Source: an uncultured Eubacteriales bacterium
Lineage (GTDB): Bacteria; Bacillota; Clostridia; Peptostreptococcales; Anaerovoracaceae
Assembly: GCA_900315485.1 (NCBI GenBank)
Contig: OMZI01000005.1
Coordinates: forward strand, 62,001 to 126,000
Direction: 5' to 3'
Length of the DNA stretch: 64,000 bases
The notes under the pieces were generated by a model. It was not told the DNA's origin, searched no databases, and saw only the letters and a list, made by a program, of their open reading frames with translations. The stretch's first letter is position 1. Each line of letters opens with the position of its first letter. The translations under genes were made by a program, and so were the position numbers. Shown here one piece after another: positions 34,478 through 44,241 of this stretch.

Positions 34478-34912
34478 ATGGAAAAGAAACAGCTGAAAGA
34501 CGCTCTTTTAACAGCGGGAGGTAAGACTGGGCTTATATCGCAGAAAGAACTCGTCTCTTTTACAGGGCAGAGTGATGCCTATGTGCGCAGTCATTATCTG
34601 CGCGGGCTGGAGCAGATTTCGGAAGTGCCCGGTGGGTATTTTATCTCTGATGTTGCGGACAATATGATGTCGCTGGTCAGAAAGAACAGAAAGATGCGAG
34701 AAGAAACAGGCATGCAGAAGAAAGAACTTATAGATGATCTGAAAAGCACATTTGGCTGCAGTTTTATGACTGTGAAGGAAATCTCAGCATGGACGGGAAG
34801 ATCCCAGAGCTTCGTTAAGGCGCATATAGTCAACGATCTTCCTGTCATGGGGCGCCTTTACTTTGTGAATGACATAGCTGATAGGGTGTTTGAACTCAGG
34901 AGGAGCTGGTGA
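34478..34912 (+). CDS. two-repeat helical protein, probable DNA-binding
   Basis: 144 aa from ATG 34478. It contains two copies of one unit: LISQKELVSFTGQSDAYVRSHY...GGYFISDVADNM and FMTVKEISAWTGRSQSFVKAHI...RLYFVNDIADRV. Each unit looks like a MerR/excisionase-type winged helix (xxSTxElAxxTGxSxxxVxxxi). The following gene carries a third copy. The stop overlaps the next start (TGATG). Role unknown; regulator or nucleoprotein component is possible. Confidence 0.6.
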   Translation: MEKKQLKDALLTAGGKTGLISQKELVSFTGQSDAYVRSHYLRGLEQISEVPGGYFISDVADNMMSLVRKNRKMREETGMQKKELIDDLKSTFGCSFMTVKEISAWTGRSQSFVKAHIVNDLPVMGRLYFVNDIADRVFELRRSW

Positions 34913-35505
34913 TGGGAAGAATTAAAGATGAATGCATCAAAGAAATGAAGGAGTTTTCGGGAAGCAGCTTCATGACGATCAGCGAACTAACGGAATGGTC
35001 GGGAAGGTCGGATTCCTATGTTAGCTTGCTTGTCTGGCCTCTTGACTGGGTGCATGCATCGGACCGTAAGAGGCTGTACTTTATCTCGGACGTAGCAGAG
35101 GCCATAGAGCAGCGCATAACTTCCGGAGAAGGGGATATAAGTAAGGTTCGTCCGGGACTTGAAAGAAGTGCGAACAGGAGCGCTTATCAGGACCACATCA
35201 TCGGTAAGAAGGCTCGTGAGCAGGGTGTTACACCTAAGTACAGCGAGCTTACTAAAAGTACAGCGACGGAGCTTGCCGATGAGATCGGGTCGGACGCAGC
35301 TTCAAGAATAATGGGTGTCAACATCAACACGCTGAACAGCTGGAGATATGCGAGAGATGTTAAGGCCGGAAACGCACCGAAAAGCAGTAAGTCACGCAAG
35401 GAGAAGTCCGCCACGACAGGAAAGCATGCGGCATCAAAAGGACGGAGGAAGGATAAGGGCGTGCTTGATGAGGACGATATATACCTTCCGTTCATATGTG
35501 TCTGA
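34912..35505 (+). CDS. HTH-like protein with basic tail, paralogue of the preceding gene
   Basis: 197 aa. The N-terminal part repeats the unit of the upstream protein (FMTISELTEWSGRSDSYVSLLV...RLYFISDVAEAI). A middle segment (ATELADEIGSDAASRIMGVNINTLNSWRYARD) resembles a second HTH, and the tail is Lys/Arg/Ser-rich, ending in an acidic patch (LDEDDIYLPF). RBS AGGAGC inside the upstream gene. Probably co-translated with it. Confidence 0.6.
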   Translation: MGRIKDECIKEMKEFSGSSFMTISELTEWSGRSDSYVSLLVWPLDWVHASDRKRLYFISDVAEAIEQRITSGEGDISKVRPGLERSANRSAYQDHIIGKKAREQGVTPKYSELTKSTATELADEIGSDAASRIMGVNINTLNSWRYARDVKAGNAPKSSKSRKEKSATTGKHAASKGRRKDKGVLDEDDIYLPFICV

Positions 35506-35565
35506 CTTTTAGGACACTGACGTTGATAAAATCTAAGATGAAAAAAGGTAAGCCTGGCGAACTTA

Positions 35566-35667
35566 TTGAGTTGCGAACGGCTGTTTTTCTATAATTATAG
35601 TAACAAAGGAAACAAAGGAAAACTAAAGTATTCTGCCTGCCACGGGAATCGTTTGATGCGGGCAGGC
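35566..35667 (+). promoter_or_regulatory. promoter and leader hairpin before the giant ATPase gene
   Basis: TTGAGT (35566-35571), 18-nt spacer, TATAAT (35590-35595). In the leader GCCTGCC (35635-35641) pairs with GGCAGGC (35661-35667) just before the RBS ACAGGAGCGCTAT. The ATPase gene thus seems to have its own promoter. Confidence 0.6.
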
Positions 35668-35685
35668 TAAAGACAGGAGCGCTAT

Positions 35686-38600
35686 ATGAGTAAAGAATCA
35701 AAGCTGGAGCTTTTAGATCAGCTCGAAGAAAAAGTGGAACTTCTGCATGCGCAGACGAAAGAGACTCGGAAGTGCCTTGAGGCTGCAACCGAAAGGATAA
35801 GCTCTGACGGCGTGCTTGAAGTGACCAGAATAGACAGCATTCGAAAACTTCTGAGTGAAGTAAAGGCACTGACATTAACAAGCAGCTCTTTATTGAGCGA
35901 ACTAGGCAGTGACGCAGTACCCGCTTCGTTTAGTGAGTTCTCTGAAGAGATAGAAGGGCTCAGACGGCTTCTGGATAAGTCGGTATACATCGAGGCAAGA
36001 GAGTTCCTTTTAAGGCTTCGGATCCACGACGAGAACATCGCGGAATTGTTTGCGAAGGTCAAAGAGGACCTGCTTTCTATGGATATCGAAAGCATGTCTG
36101 CTAGTGACTGCGAGGAGAAGCTCGGTGATTATGTCATGCTGAGAAACCTTCTTGATCCTGCGACAGAAAACAGTGAAAAAGTCGGGTACATAACGAAGCT
36201 CAGCGGATCTTTCGACCAGCAGATCCTCGGACTTGCCTTCGGCGACGCGTATACCGTTGAGGAAGCGTCTGCGCTTGATGATTACAAAAAGGAAGAAAGC
36301 AGAATTGCAGATGGGCAGGAGATTATCCCAGTGCGGGGTGATGACCCGGTATCTGAAGATGACTTTGGCGATGATGTGACATCGAGCGAGGAGGCGCTGC
36401 CATTAAATGATGATGAAGATAAGTCCCCGTACCGTATACTTGCGGAAATCGCTGACTACCCGGTAGGAGTGGGAGATGGTGTCAATGTGAGCGTGACTGA
36501 AACGGCTTCGCAGGCGAGCAAGGCCTTCAGCATCAAGAAGTTCAAGGAGAGCCTCCGGGGAGAATACCTTTCGAAAGGATGCCGCCGCATAATGGCAAAC
36601 CTCGGGTTCAACATGGCTCTGCCGTGGGGAACAGAGGAAAATCCGTATATAGATGTCATCGAGAAGAAAACGGAAGTCAACCTTAACGAGTGTCAGGAAT
36701 TCCTTCTCAGAAAAGGCTATGTAAGAAAGCTTTCGGCTGAAGGATATCCGCCGATCTGTGTTCTGACTAAAAAGGGCCTGGAGATCTTTAAGAGCAAGAG
36801 TGGGTGCGAGTTCATAGGCTTTAAGTATAATCCGGACAACAAACACCTTTATGTACCGGCAACATTCGAGGCTTATCAGACTATGCTATGCAGATGCCAC
36901 GCATGGAGATTGCTCAAGATGTCTTACAGCAGCAGCGATGCTGTCGCTGTGGATTTCCAGATAGTTGTCATGGCGCTTGAACCGGACAGGGTGATGAATG
37001 TCCTTGTTACCAATGCCTGCCCGAAGGATACAGACGAATTCGAAGAGTATCTGGAACTGTTTACAGACAGCGTAGATGGACTGAATTTCAAGGACGTTCT
37101 GATTTATGGCGCTACTATCGAAGAGGCAAGGAAACTCGCAGATATAGTTGTTAGGATTGCAGGCGAGAGTATCGATCCGGAAGAAACTGAAATTAAGCTT
37201 CTGACGCCAGAGACCCCGATCGGGGACAATGAGGACGTGAAGGTCACAGCTGTAACCCCGGCAAAGGATATGCCTTCGGAAGAATATAACTGTCCGTACT
37301 GCAACCAGCCATTGCAGGAGATAGTCAAATACGATGGAGAAGTCTTCTATGGCCATGAGGGAGGATGGAAGGCAGACGCGCCTTGCAAGCATACATTCGG
37401 CAGTCTGGAAGAGATCACGGGCAGGAAGGGTGCTTCAGAGGCACCGAAAAAGCCGGACAGAAAGAAAAAGGCGGATTCTTCTGAGCCAAAGACTGAAAAG
37501 AAAAAGATGGCTGCCACTGACTCCAGGACTATAACCGAAGAATCAGAGCCTGTGCAGGCAGCTGCAGACAGCAAGCCTTCCGCTCAGAAGTCAAGAAAGC
37601 CTGTAGACAACGAGGTTCTCAAGAGGATAGAGCAGAAGGTAAGCAAATATGCTTCTGATGGCAAGATCTACTGTGCGACAGCTTATGCTACAGCAGCAGC
37701 GATCGGGAACCCTGATGCTGAAGGGCTCAGAGACAGGCTTGCATATGCGGTAAATGATCCCGCAGCGCACTGCATTTACACATCAGATAACCTGTTCAGC
37801 GTGTACACTGCATTTTCCAGCCAGGCGGATTACTATTATCAGACATCCGCTGTTCTGAGGCTGTTCTTCGCGGGCCAGGCCCGCTATGACTACAATCTGC
37901 AGGCGATCCATGACTCTATCAACGGAAGCCCTGCACTTGAAAATAACAAGGCTCTGAACGATCTGATCTATACGCTCAGGGAGTTCAAGACAAAGACCGG
38001 GTATTCTGTCGACAAATATGCTGACTACAGGAGCCGCGACAGGGTGGCCCTTGAGAAGGATCTTGCGAATATCCGCAAAGAGGCTTCTTCACACTATATA
38101 AATGATGTAGAGCAGCAGCGCATGATCCGCACAAGGACTATTAGCAGAAGATATGAGGAGACCTGGAAGGGGATGTTCTCCAAGAGCGGAGATGTCGCAG
38201 TATATCTTAAAGCTGTGGCTGACGATGACGCGGAACTTCTTGAGCTTGCAGCGGATTATGTGGGCTCGACCTTCATCAAGGAAGGCCTTCCTGTATCACC
38301 TGAGAACATAGATATGAGGGCGATCGAGCAGGCGATCGATGACGCGTGGGATAACGCGGGAAGCAGAGTTTCCCTCGTCATGAAGTCATCCACCCTTATG
38401 GGGCCGCTCAGAAACAATATGCGTCAGCATCTTTTGAAGGTGGTTTCATGCGTCTGCGAATGGATAGAGATCCATGAAACACTTGGTGACAGCAGAGACT
38501 CGGGCTATGAGGCATATACCGCAATAAGGAGCAAGGTGCTCGATCTTGCCCGCAATGCGATGGACAATATCGCGGCGGCGGGTGCGCCCGAGGATGTGTC

Positions 38601-41157
38601 AGCAAGAGCGGGCATCAATGTGCTTACGAGGACGATCAGCGAGATATCGAGAAAGGTCGACGGCTCATATAAGCCGTCGGAACACGCTTATTTCTACAAA
38701 GACTTCCTGAAAGACAATTACGTTATCCTTGATGAGGCCTATATGCCTGACTACGGGTGCAGCGTTCCGCTCGTTTCCGAGATGGATATGCTGAGGCTCA
38801 TAGAAAAGCATGCATCAAACGAGGATGCGAGTATAGAGGATAACCTTTCAGATTACTGTCACGATAATTTCCGCAGCGCAGGACTTGCCGGGAACTACAT
38901 AGAGAAGTTCACTGGGAAGATGCCTGAGATAATGCTGACACTTGATGAGGCGGCAAAGTATGCCGAGGGGCAGATAGAGTTCTCACACAGAGACTTTGTC
39001 AGCGACCTTGAGCTCGCACAGAGCTACGGCCAGCTTGATGCCGACGAGAGCACAGACCGCAAGGACAGTCTTCTGAGGCTTGCAGACCACTGGTATGAAT
39101 GGGCCACAGAAACACATAACTACGGTTTCTATAAAGACCTTCTCGAGGAGATGAGGGCGCAGATCAGAACTGACGCCGAAGGAAGAGGCGTTGCGATGAA
39201 CATAGAGCTTACGTCACTTCTTACTGCGAACCCGGAGCTTGAAAGAGATCACGCAGAATATGTCACCAAGATCAGGGTCATGATCGATAAGCAGAACTAC
39301 CTTGTCTCCGAGGACATGATTAATCACCTTCTCGCAGGGGATATCCCGTCTGATGTGGATCTTTTCGAAGAGGATTACCTCGCTGACTTCCACAGAAGCT
39401 ATGATTACTACTATAGACTCGCAGGCAAGAGCGGACAGGCACTTTCAAACCTTGTCAAGACAAACGATCTCAGATCTCTTACCAGCAAGGAGCAGAAGGG
39501 CGCTCTGAACCTCAAGAACAGCTGGCCTAATCCGGGCAAGTCTGTTACTACAGAAGCGCTTAAGACCATCCTTACAACTCTTGGTATCGACGCAGAGAAG
39601 GTAGCGGCCACAGACATCGCTAACAGCGTTTACTCTGTGAGAGTGAAAAAGCCGCTGCACGAGGACGAGCAGTCGTACGGACATCCTATCTATGGATTCG
39701 GTTCAAGAGCTGCAAGGGACGGGTTCAGAGTCCTTTGGCTGTCGGGTGCTTACAGCGCAGATGCGCTTCTCACAAAGCAGAGAGAACTTGGAAGAGGAAA
39801 GCATACCATAGCATTCCTCGACCACGCGATGACTGAGAGTGAGAGGAGGCGTCTCGCAAGAAAGATAAAAGAGGACGGACTGTCAAGCATCTTCATGGTC
39901 ATTGACAGAGTCCTGTATATGTATCTGATCCACAACTATTCTGAAGCAACGGTCCGCATGCTTATGGAGACGGCTATGCCATACAGTTTCTTCCAGCCAT
40001 ATATCAGCGACTCGGCGACAGTTATGCCGCCGGAGATGTTCATCGGAAGAAAAGCTGAGCTTGAGAAGATAAAAGACCCGGCGGGCGTCAACATACTGTA
40101 TGGAGGAAGGCAGCTCGGTAAGTCGGCTCTTCTCAGAAAGGCAAAGGCGGATATAGACAGGGATCCTGAAGGGGACAGAGCACTCCTCATCGATATAAAG
40201 GACCTTGATTACGAGAAGACCGCAGTCAAGATATCACAGGCTCTTTTCGATGAAGGCATCATAAATGAGCCTATAGATGACGAAACGAGCTGGGATGATA
40301 TTGCGAGAGCTATCAGAAAGGTGCTGAACGGATCACATAAGATCCACTATCTCCTTCTCATGCTCGATGAGGCAGACGCGTTCCTTGCAAGCTGCGAAGA
40401 GGTGGGCTACAGCCCGTTCAACGCACTCAAGGATATCCAGCAGAATGTCGAGCCGGGCAGGTTCAAATTCGTGGTGGCGGGACTCAGAAACGTAGTCAGG
40501 TTCACGAAGGCTGCGACGAGCGGGAACAGCGTTCTCCCGCATCTTGAGAGCCTTACGATAAAGCCGTTCACCACGGTGGAGGGAAGGATGCTTCTTGAGG
40601 AGCCGCTTTACTACCTCGGATTCAGATTCCCGGAGGAGAATATGGACCTCGTACCGATGATACTCGCGACGACCAACTACTTCCCGGGGCTTATACAGCT
40701 TTACTGCAGCAAGCTCATAACGGCTCTTCGCAACAACTACGGCGGATATAACGAGGCGGAAACGCCGCCATACGTCGTATCTGAAGAGCTCATCAAGAAG
40801 GTGCTTGCTGAGTCAGACTTCAGAGCGCAGATCAGGGAGAAGTTCATGATCACGCTTATGCTCGGGGATGATGACTACTACTATATCCTTGCGCTGATCC
40901 TTGCATATCTTTACAGGAACTATGACAGCGAGGATGGATATACGGCAGCGGAGATCCTCGATGTGGCAAAAGAGTTCGAGATCAGCCGTATCGCTGATAT
41001 GACTGTTGAGCAGGTACAGGCGCTGATGACAGAGCTTCGCGAACTCAACGTAGTCAAGGAAGCCGGCCACAAGTATCTGTTCGCAAGATACAACTTCAGC
41101 TCCATGCTCGGAAGCGCTGAGGAAGTCGACGATAAGCTCCTCAGCTACACAGAGTAG
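35686..41157 (+). CDS. giant multidomain ATPase, candidate defence protein
   Basis: 1823 aa, start ATG 35686. Layout as seen: helical/coiled-coil N-terminus (1-200); acidic linker (205-245); winged-helix-like segment (about 285-385, ending VLTKKGLEIFKSKSGC); an alpha/beta segment (about 400-500); a zinc-ribbon-like motif (CPYCNQPL at about 536, then CKHTFG at about 565); a long helical region (about 620-1290); and a C-terminal P-loop ATPase. The ATPase is introduced by MFIGRKAELEKI, with Walker A YGGRQLGKSALLR (about 1470-1482), Walker B LLLMLDEAD (about 1555) and a helical/winged tail, the pattern of STAND/ORC-like NTPases. It lies 13 nt upstream of the HEPN-like gene. I do not know a named system with this architecture. 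Confidence 0.75.
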   Translation: MSKESKLELLDQLEEKVELLHAQTKETRKCLEAATERISSDGVLEVTRIDSIRKLLSEVKALTLTSSSLLSELGSDAVPASFSEFSEEIEGLRRLLDKSVYIEAREFLLRLRIHDENIAELFAKVKEDLLSMDIESMSASDCEEKLGDYVMLRNLLDPATENSEKVGYITKLSGSFDQQILGLAFGDAYTVEEASALDDYKKEESRIADGQEIIPVRGDDPVSEDDFGDDVTSSEEALPLNDDEDKSPYRILAEIADYPVGVGDGVNVSVTETASQASKAFSIKKFKESLRGEYLSKGCRRIMANLGFNMALPWGTEENPYIDVIEKKTEVNLNECQEFLLRKGYVRKLSAEGYPPICVLTKKGLEIFKSKSGCEFIGFKYNPDNKHLYVPATFEAYQTMLCRCHAWRLLKMSYSSSDAVAVDFQIVVMALEPDRVMNVLVTNACPKDTDEFEEYLELFTDSVDGLNFKDVLIYGATIEEARKLADIVVRIAGESIDPEETEIKLLTPETPIGDNEDVKVTAVTPAKDMPSEEYNCPYCNQPLQEIVKYDGEVFYGHEGGWKADAPCKHTFGSLEEITGRKGASEAPKKPDRKKKADSSEPKTEKKKMAATDSRTITEESEPVQAAADSKPSAQKSRKPVDNEVLKRIEQKVSKYASDGKIYCATAYATAAAIGNPDAEGLRDRLAYAVNDPAAHCIYTSDNLFSVYTAFSSQADYYYQTSAVLRLFFAGQARYDYNLQAIHDSINGSPALENNKALNDLIYTLREFKTKTGYSVDKYADYRSRDRVALEKDLANIRKEASSHYINDVEQQRMIRTRTISRRYEETWKGMFSKSGDVAVYLKAVADDDAELLELAADYVGSTFIKEGLPVSPENIDMRAIEQAIDDAWDNAGSRVSLVMKSSTLMGPLRNNMRQHLLKVVSCVCEWIEIHETLGDSRDSGYEAYTAIRSKVLDLARNAMDNIAAAGAPEDVSARAGINVLTRTISEISRKVDGSYKPSEHAYFYKDFLKDNYVILDEAYMPDYGCSVPLVSEMDMLRLIEKHASNEDASIEDNLSDYCHDNFRSAGLAGNYIEKFTGKMPEIMLTLDEAAKYAEGQIEFSHRDFVSDLELAQSYGQLDADESTDRKDSLLRLADHWYEWATETHNYGFYKDLLEEMRAQIRTDAEGRGVAMNIELTSLLTANPELERDHAEYVTKIRVMIDKQNYLVSEDMINHLLAGDIPSDVDLFEEDYLADFHRSYDYYYRLAGKSGQALSNLVKTNDLRSLTSKEQKGALNLKNSWPNPGKSVTTEALKTILTTLGIDAEKVAATDIANSVYSVRVKKPLHEDEQSYGHPIYGFGSRAARDGFRVLWLSGAYSADALLTKQRELGRGKHTIAFLDHAMTESERRRLARKIKEDGLSSIFMVIDRVLYMYLIHNYSEATVRMLMETAMPYSFFQPYISDSATVMPPEMFIGRKAELEKIKDPAGVNILYGGRQLGKSALLRKAKADIDRDPEGDRALLIDIKDLDYEKTAVKISQALFDEGIINEPIDDETSWDDIARAIRKVLNGSHKIHYLLLMLDEADAFLASCEEVGYSPFNALKDIQQNVEPGRFKFVVAGLRNVVRFTKAATSGNSVLPHLESLTIKPFTTVEGRMLLEEPLYYLGFRFPEENMDLVPMILATTNYFPGLIQLYCSKLITALRNNYGGYNEAETPPYVVSEELIKKVLAESDFRAQIREKFMITLMLGDDDYYYILALILAYLYRNYDSEDGYTAAEILDVAKEFEISRIADMTVEQVQALMTELRELNVVKEAGHKYLFARYNFSSMLGSAEEVDDKLLSYTE

Positions 41158-41170
41158 GGGGGTGATATTC

Positions 41171-42205
41171 ATGGCAGGAAGTTCATGGTGGAAAGAAGTC
41201 TCCGGACCTGGCAGATTCATAGGTTCGGTAGCAGAATCGGCAATGGCACAGAAGAGCGTTATCCTCTCTGTGCCGGCTGAATTGCCGTTTGAAGATCAGT
41301 TCTTCTCTCGTCTCACAGAGGAACTTCAGGCGGGATTTTCAGGGCATCAGGTGGCACTCCTAAATGGCATAACCGGGTCTCCTGCACAGTACTTTCTCAA
41401 TAAGTGCTGCAAGCCGGAGGTCCGCACAACTTTCAGACCGAAACCGAACTATTCGGCAGCGAACTTTCTCGCGGACACTAAGAGCGCGACCCTTCACGGT
41501 GCGTGCTATATAGTCGATCCTGGGGATGCGTCCGAGATACCTGAGTGGATAGACTTCATATCCGCATACATAAAGGCCGTGAAGAGCCCAATCCAGCCCG
41601 CGGTATTCATCCTTCTCTCCCGAAGCAGGAGGCCGAAAGCTCTGAAGGGCATAGGTCTTGTCGACTACGATGATTATACAACGCATTTTGACACCTATGC
41701 CTACTGCGCTATAAAGGCGTCTGAAGTAAAAGAACCGGAAGTAATAAAGACGTATCTTGCAGAGCTTGCAGCATCAGTCTCCGGCGGAAATGCCGAAGAA
41801 GCTGAAAAGGCGATATATATCTACAGGGAATTTCTTTCAGACCCACTGGGGTTCGCCTCACGTCATTTCAGTTTCAGTAATTCCAGCCAGGCGCCGGATG
41901 AAAAGCTGGTTTGGGAAGCACAGCTCAAGTGCATATTCCCGTATCTTGAAAGATACAGGTGTGAATTCGTAGAAAGACATGCGAAGGAGATAGATCCGCA
42001 TCTTCCTCTTCCGAATCCGGTAGGCAGTGATTTTGAAAAAGTATCAGACGTGGAGCTTGGAGCGCTGCTGTTTATGGCTTCAAGCGGGATGATAAAGATC
42101 CAGACGGAGGAATATGCCGAGCTCAGACGGTTCTCATACGCGAGAAACGACCTTGCTCATCTTGAGATACTTTCATATGAAGACATCCGGTCGCTGTTAG
42201 TATAG
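41171..42205 (+). CDS. HEPN-like effector candidate paired with the giant ATPase
   Basis: 344 aa from ATG 41171 (RBS GGGGGGTGATATTC; a GTG 9 nt upstream is in frame). The N-terminal 200 residues have a regular alpha/beta pattern (SVILSVPAEL, AVFILLSRS) without a Walker A. The C-terminal helical part ends FSYARNDLAHLEILSYEDIRSLLV; RNDLAH matches the RNxxxH signature of HEPN ribonucleases (RN-xx-AH as in Swt1-type). HEPN nucleases in defence cut RNA when an NTPase sensor is triggered. The 13-nt spacing to the ATPase gene and the following terminator make this a two-gene unit. HEPN assignment rests on one motif. Confidence 0.55.
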   Translation: MAGSSWWKEVSGPGRFIGSVAESAMAQKSVILSVPAELPFEDQFFSRLTEELQAGFSGHQVALLNGITGSPAQYFLNKCCKPEVRTTFRPKPNYSAANFLADTKSATLHGACYIVDPGDASEIPEWIDFISAYIKAVKSPIQPAVFILLSRSRRPKALKGIGLVDYDDYTTHFDTYAYCAIKASEVKEPEVIKTYLAELAASVSGGNAEEAEKAIYIYREFLSDPLGFASRHFSFSNSSQAPDEKLVWEAQLKCIFPYLERYRCEFVERHAKEIDPHLPLPNPVGSDFEKVSDVELGALLFMASSGMIKIQTEEYAELRRFSYARNDLAHLEILSYEDIRSLLV

Positions 42206-42230
42206 CTCTACTCGGCGAGCGAATCTCAAA

Positions 42231-42256
42231 AGCAGTCAGGGTAGGCTGCTTTTTTG
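42231..42256 (+). terminator. terminator of the ATPase/HEPN-like unit
   Basis: AGCAG (42231-42235) pairs with CTGCT (42246-42250), followed by TTTTT. It lies 26 nt after the stop of the HEPN-like gene. Confidence 0.7.
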
Positions 42257-42418
42257 TCGCCTTGTTCACTGTGAGTCCTACTTTTTGGACGATGTTTGCG
42301 TTATGCTACATTTACTGGGCAGTGTGCGTCCCGGGATCGCTACTTAAAGACCGTTATAATGCCGCACATCGTGGGATTAGAAGGGTTGTAAATCAATTGA
42401 TATCGGGGGCATGTTTTA

Positions 42419-42934
42419 ATGAAAGGAAAGTTGTTTAGTTATATGGACAATGGAATGATTTGGATCGGCGCAGTCTGTGCCGACAGTAATGCTTGCAGGA
42501 CAACGTCACTGGAAGAGATCTGTGAGCATAACAGCAGGGCATACATAACCGGAAGCCCGGAGATGATACCGATCTGCGCAGGAGAAGGTCAGGATATCGT
42601 TAAGAAGAAAATGGAACTGATCAGGGATCTTCGCAGAAGAGAAGTTGCGGATTTTGAGATAGCGATAACTGAGTGCCTGACAGAAGCGATGCAGGGGGCC
42701 TGCATTTTTGTATGCCCGGACACAGATATGTCTGATGCAAGAGCCTACGAGAAGGACTGGCTAAAGATAGTGTCGCACGGCAGCGGACGCAGCATTTCTC
42801 TGGAGGTGGATGTATCGCATTACTATGCGAGATATAAGGCTTTATCAGATTCCGGCGAGGAGTATGCATTGGCCGGAGTAGCAGATGAGATAAAGATGGA
42901 TATTTCATCTTTCTGCACAGATATCGACGGCTAA
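42419..42934 (+). CDS. hypothetical protein
   Basis: 171 aa, begins MKGKLFSYMDNGMIWIGAVC and contains a Cys-bearing segment QGACIFVCPDTDMSDARAYEKDW. No family recognised. It stands alone between two terminators, preceded by a 213-nt gap in which I see the ATPase-unit terminator and no clear promoter. RBS is weak. It could be linked to the ATPase/HEPN-like pair but has a separate transcript. Confidence 0.55.
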   Translation: MKGKLFSYMDNGMIWIGAVCADSNACRTTSLEEICEHNSRAYITGSPEMIPICAGEGQDIVKKKMELIRDLRRREVADFEIAITECLTEAMQGACIFVCPDTDMSDARAYEKDWLKIVSHGSGRSISLEVDVSHYYARYKALSDSGEEYALAGVADEIKMDISSFCTDIDG

Positions 42935-42949
42935 AGTCATTTAGCAAAA

Positions 42950-42983
42950 AGCAGCACGGCCCCATTTGATGAACCGTGCTGCT
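42950..42983. terminator. bidirectional terminator between convergent genes
   Basis: AGCAGCACGG (42950-42959) pairs perfectly with CCGTGCTGCT (42974-42983). A-run before it (T-run for the minus strand) and a T-rich stretch after it, between the 42419 gene and the recombinase gene. Confidence 0.85.
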
Positions 42984-42999
42984 TGGTCTTTTGTTTCGA

Positions 43000-44115
43000 C
43001 TATTTCAGGGTCTCCATAACCTTCCTCTTATCTTCCTCATTTATCTTGATGTAGCGCTTTGTCGTAGTGAGCGAGTCGTGGTCGAGCAGGGATGCCACCA
43101 GGCTGATGTCATTGCCGCGATGTATCGCAGTTGTTGCTGTGGTCGCTCTAAGCTTGTGCGGGGAGTATCCGGATCCTCCTATGACTAAAGCGGTATATTT
43201 GTGCACCAGTGCCTGAATCTGGCGCTCTGACAGCCTTTTTCTGCCTGCAGGGACAGCGTTGCCTTCTGCTTCTTTTTTCTCCGTAGAAAGGCAAAGAAAC
43301 AGCGCGTCTTCGTGTCCGGGTGCAACGTCCGTGCATCGTCCGCGGTCCATCTCCATATATTCGTTATAGATGTTTATAAGCGTGCTGTTGAGCGGCATGA
43401 CCGATTCTTTTCCACGCTTTCTGTACACGATGAAACTCTCTCTCTTAAGGTTGAAAGACGAGATATTAAGCTGCTGCAGTTCGGCGAGTCTGAGACCTGC
43501 GATCGTAAAGAGGGCGATTATGAGCTTGTCTCTGTACTTTGTCTGCTCCCAGTAAGCGCGCTGGCGCTTCGTCAGGCCTTCTCCGGTCGAAACGACGTCA
43601 AGAAGCTCGACTGCCTCGTTTTCTTCGAGAGCTTTCACGCTGCGGGATGATGCCTTGACTTTTATGGACATTATCTTCCCGGTAATGTCGTACTCTATCA
43701 TATCGTGCTTATACAGATATTTCAGAAGTCCTACAATTGAGGAGCGCTTTCTCGCTCTTGCGTCCGGCCCGTTTTCTACGGTATCGCCGTTCATTTCATA
43801 TTTCTTGATATATGTCAGGTATTCGTTGATATCCTTCGCCTTGAGGCTTTCCATATCCTTCAGGGTGATATCTTTCGGATTATGTGCTTTAGTAAGGCCG
43901 GTATCTGAAGCCATATAGGTGAGAAAGTAGGCAATATCATTTATATATGCCCACCTGGTCTTTACCGATCGCTCTTCACCGTCGAGAAATCTGTCGTAAT
44001 CTGCAACAAAAGAGGGGAGACTAGGCAGCAGGTCGTCTGTGATCTTGTGACCTATGCTTTGCTCCTTTGCAAGGACGTTTTTCGGTTTTCTCTGGTTTCT
44101 GACTCTGTTGGCCAT
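43000..44115 (-). CDS. tyrosine recombinase / integrase
   Basis: 371 aa. The N-terminal SAM-like core-binding domain covers about 40-130. The catalytic domain has Arg in TIAGLRLAELQ, the HxxR box SPHKLRATTATTA, and LLDHDSLTTTKRYIKI with the nucleophile Tyr, so R-H-R-H/Y residues are all present. Such enzymes integrate, excise or resolve mobile DNA. No adjacent excisionase or direct-repeat attachment site could be seen. It has a strong terminator. Confidence 0.92.
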   Translation of the reverse strand: MANRVRNQRKPKNVLAKEQSIGHKITDDLLPSLPSFVADYDRFLDGEERSVKTRWAYINDIAYFLTYMASDTGLTKAHNPKDITLKDMESLKAKDINEYLTYIKKYEMNGDTVENGPDARARKRSSIVGLLKYLYKHDMIEYDITGKIMSIKVKASSRSVKALEENEAVELLDVVSTGEGLTKRQRAYWEQTKYRDKLIIALFTIAGLRLAELQQLNISSFNLKRESFIVYRKRGKESVMPLNSTLINIYNEYMEMDRGRCTDVAPGHEDALFLCLSTEKKEAEGNAVPAGRKRLSERQIQALVHKYTALVIGGSGYSPHKLRATTATTAIHRGNDISLVASLLDHDSLTTTKRYIKINEEDKRKVMETLK

Positions 44116-44241
44116 ATATGGCTTCCTCTGGTGTCGCTTAGCAATGCGCTGCAGATATGTTTTCTATAATCGCTATTTTAGCACATCCTCGGAGGTTTCC
44201 GAATCTGTTTCACCTTTATATATACAAAAGTTAAGCGAGTC

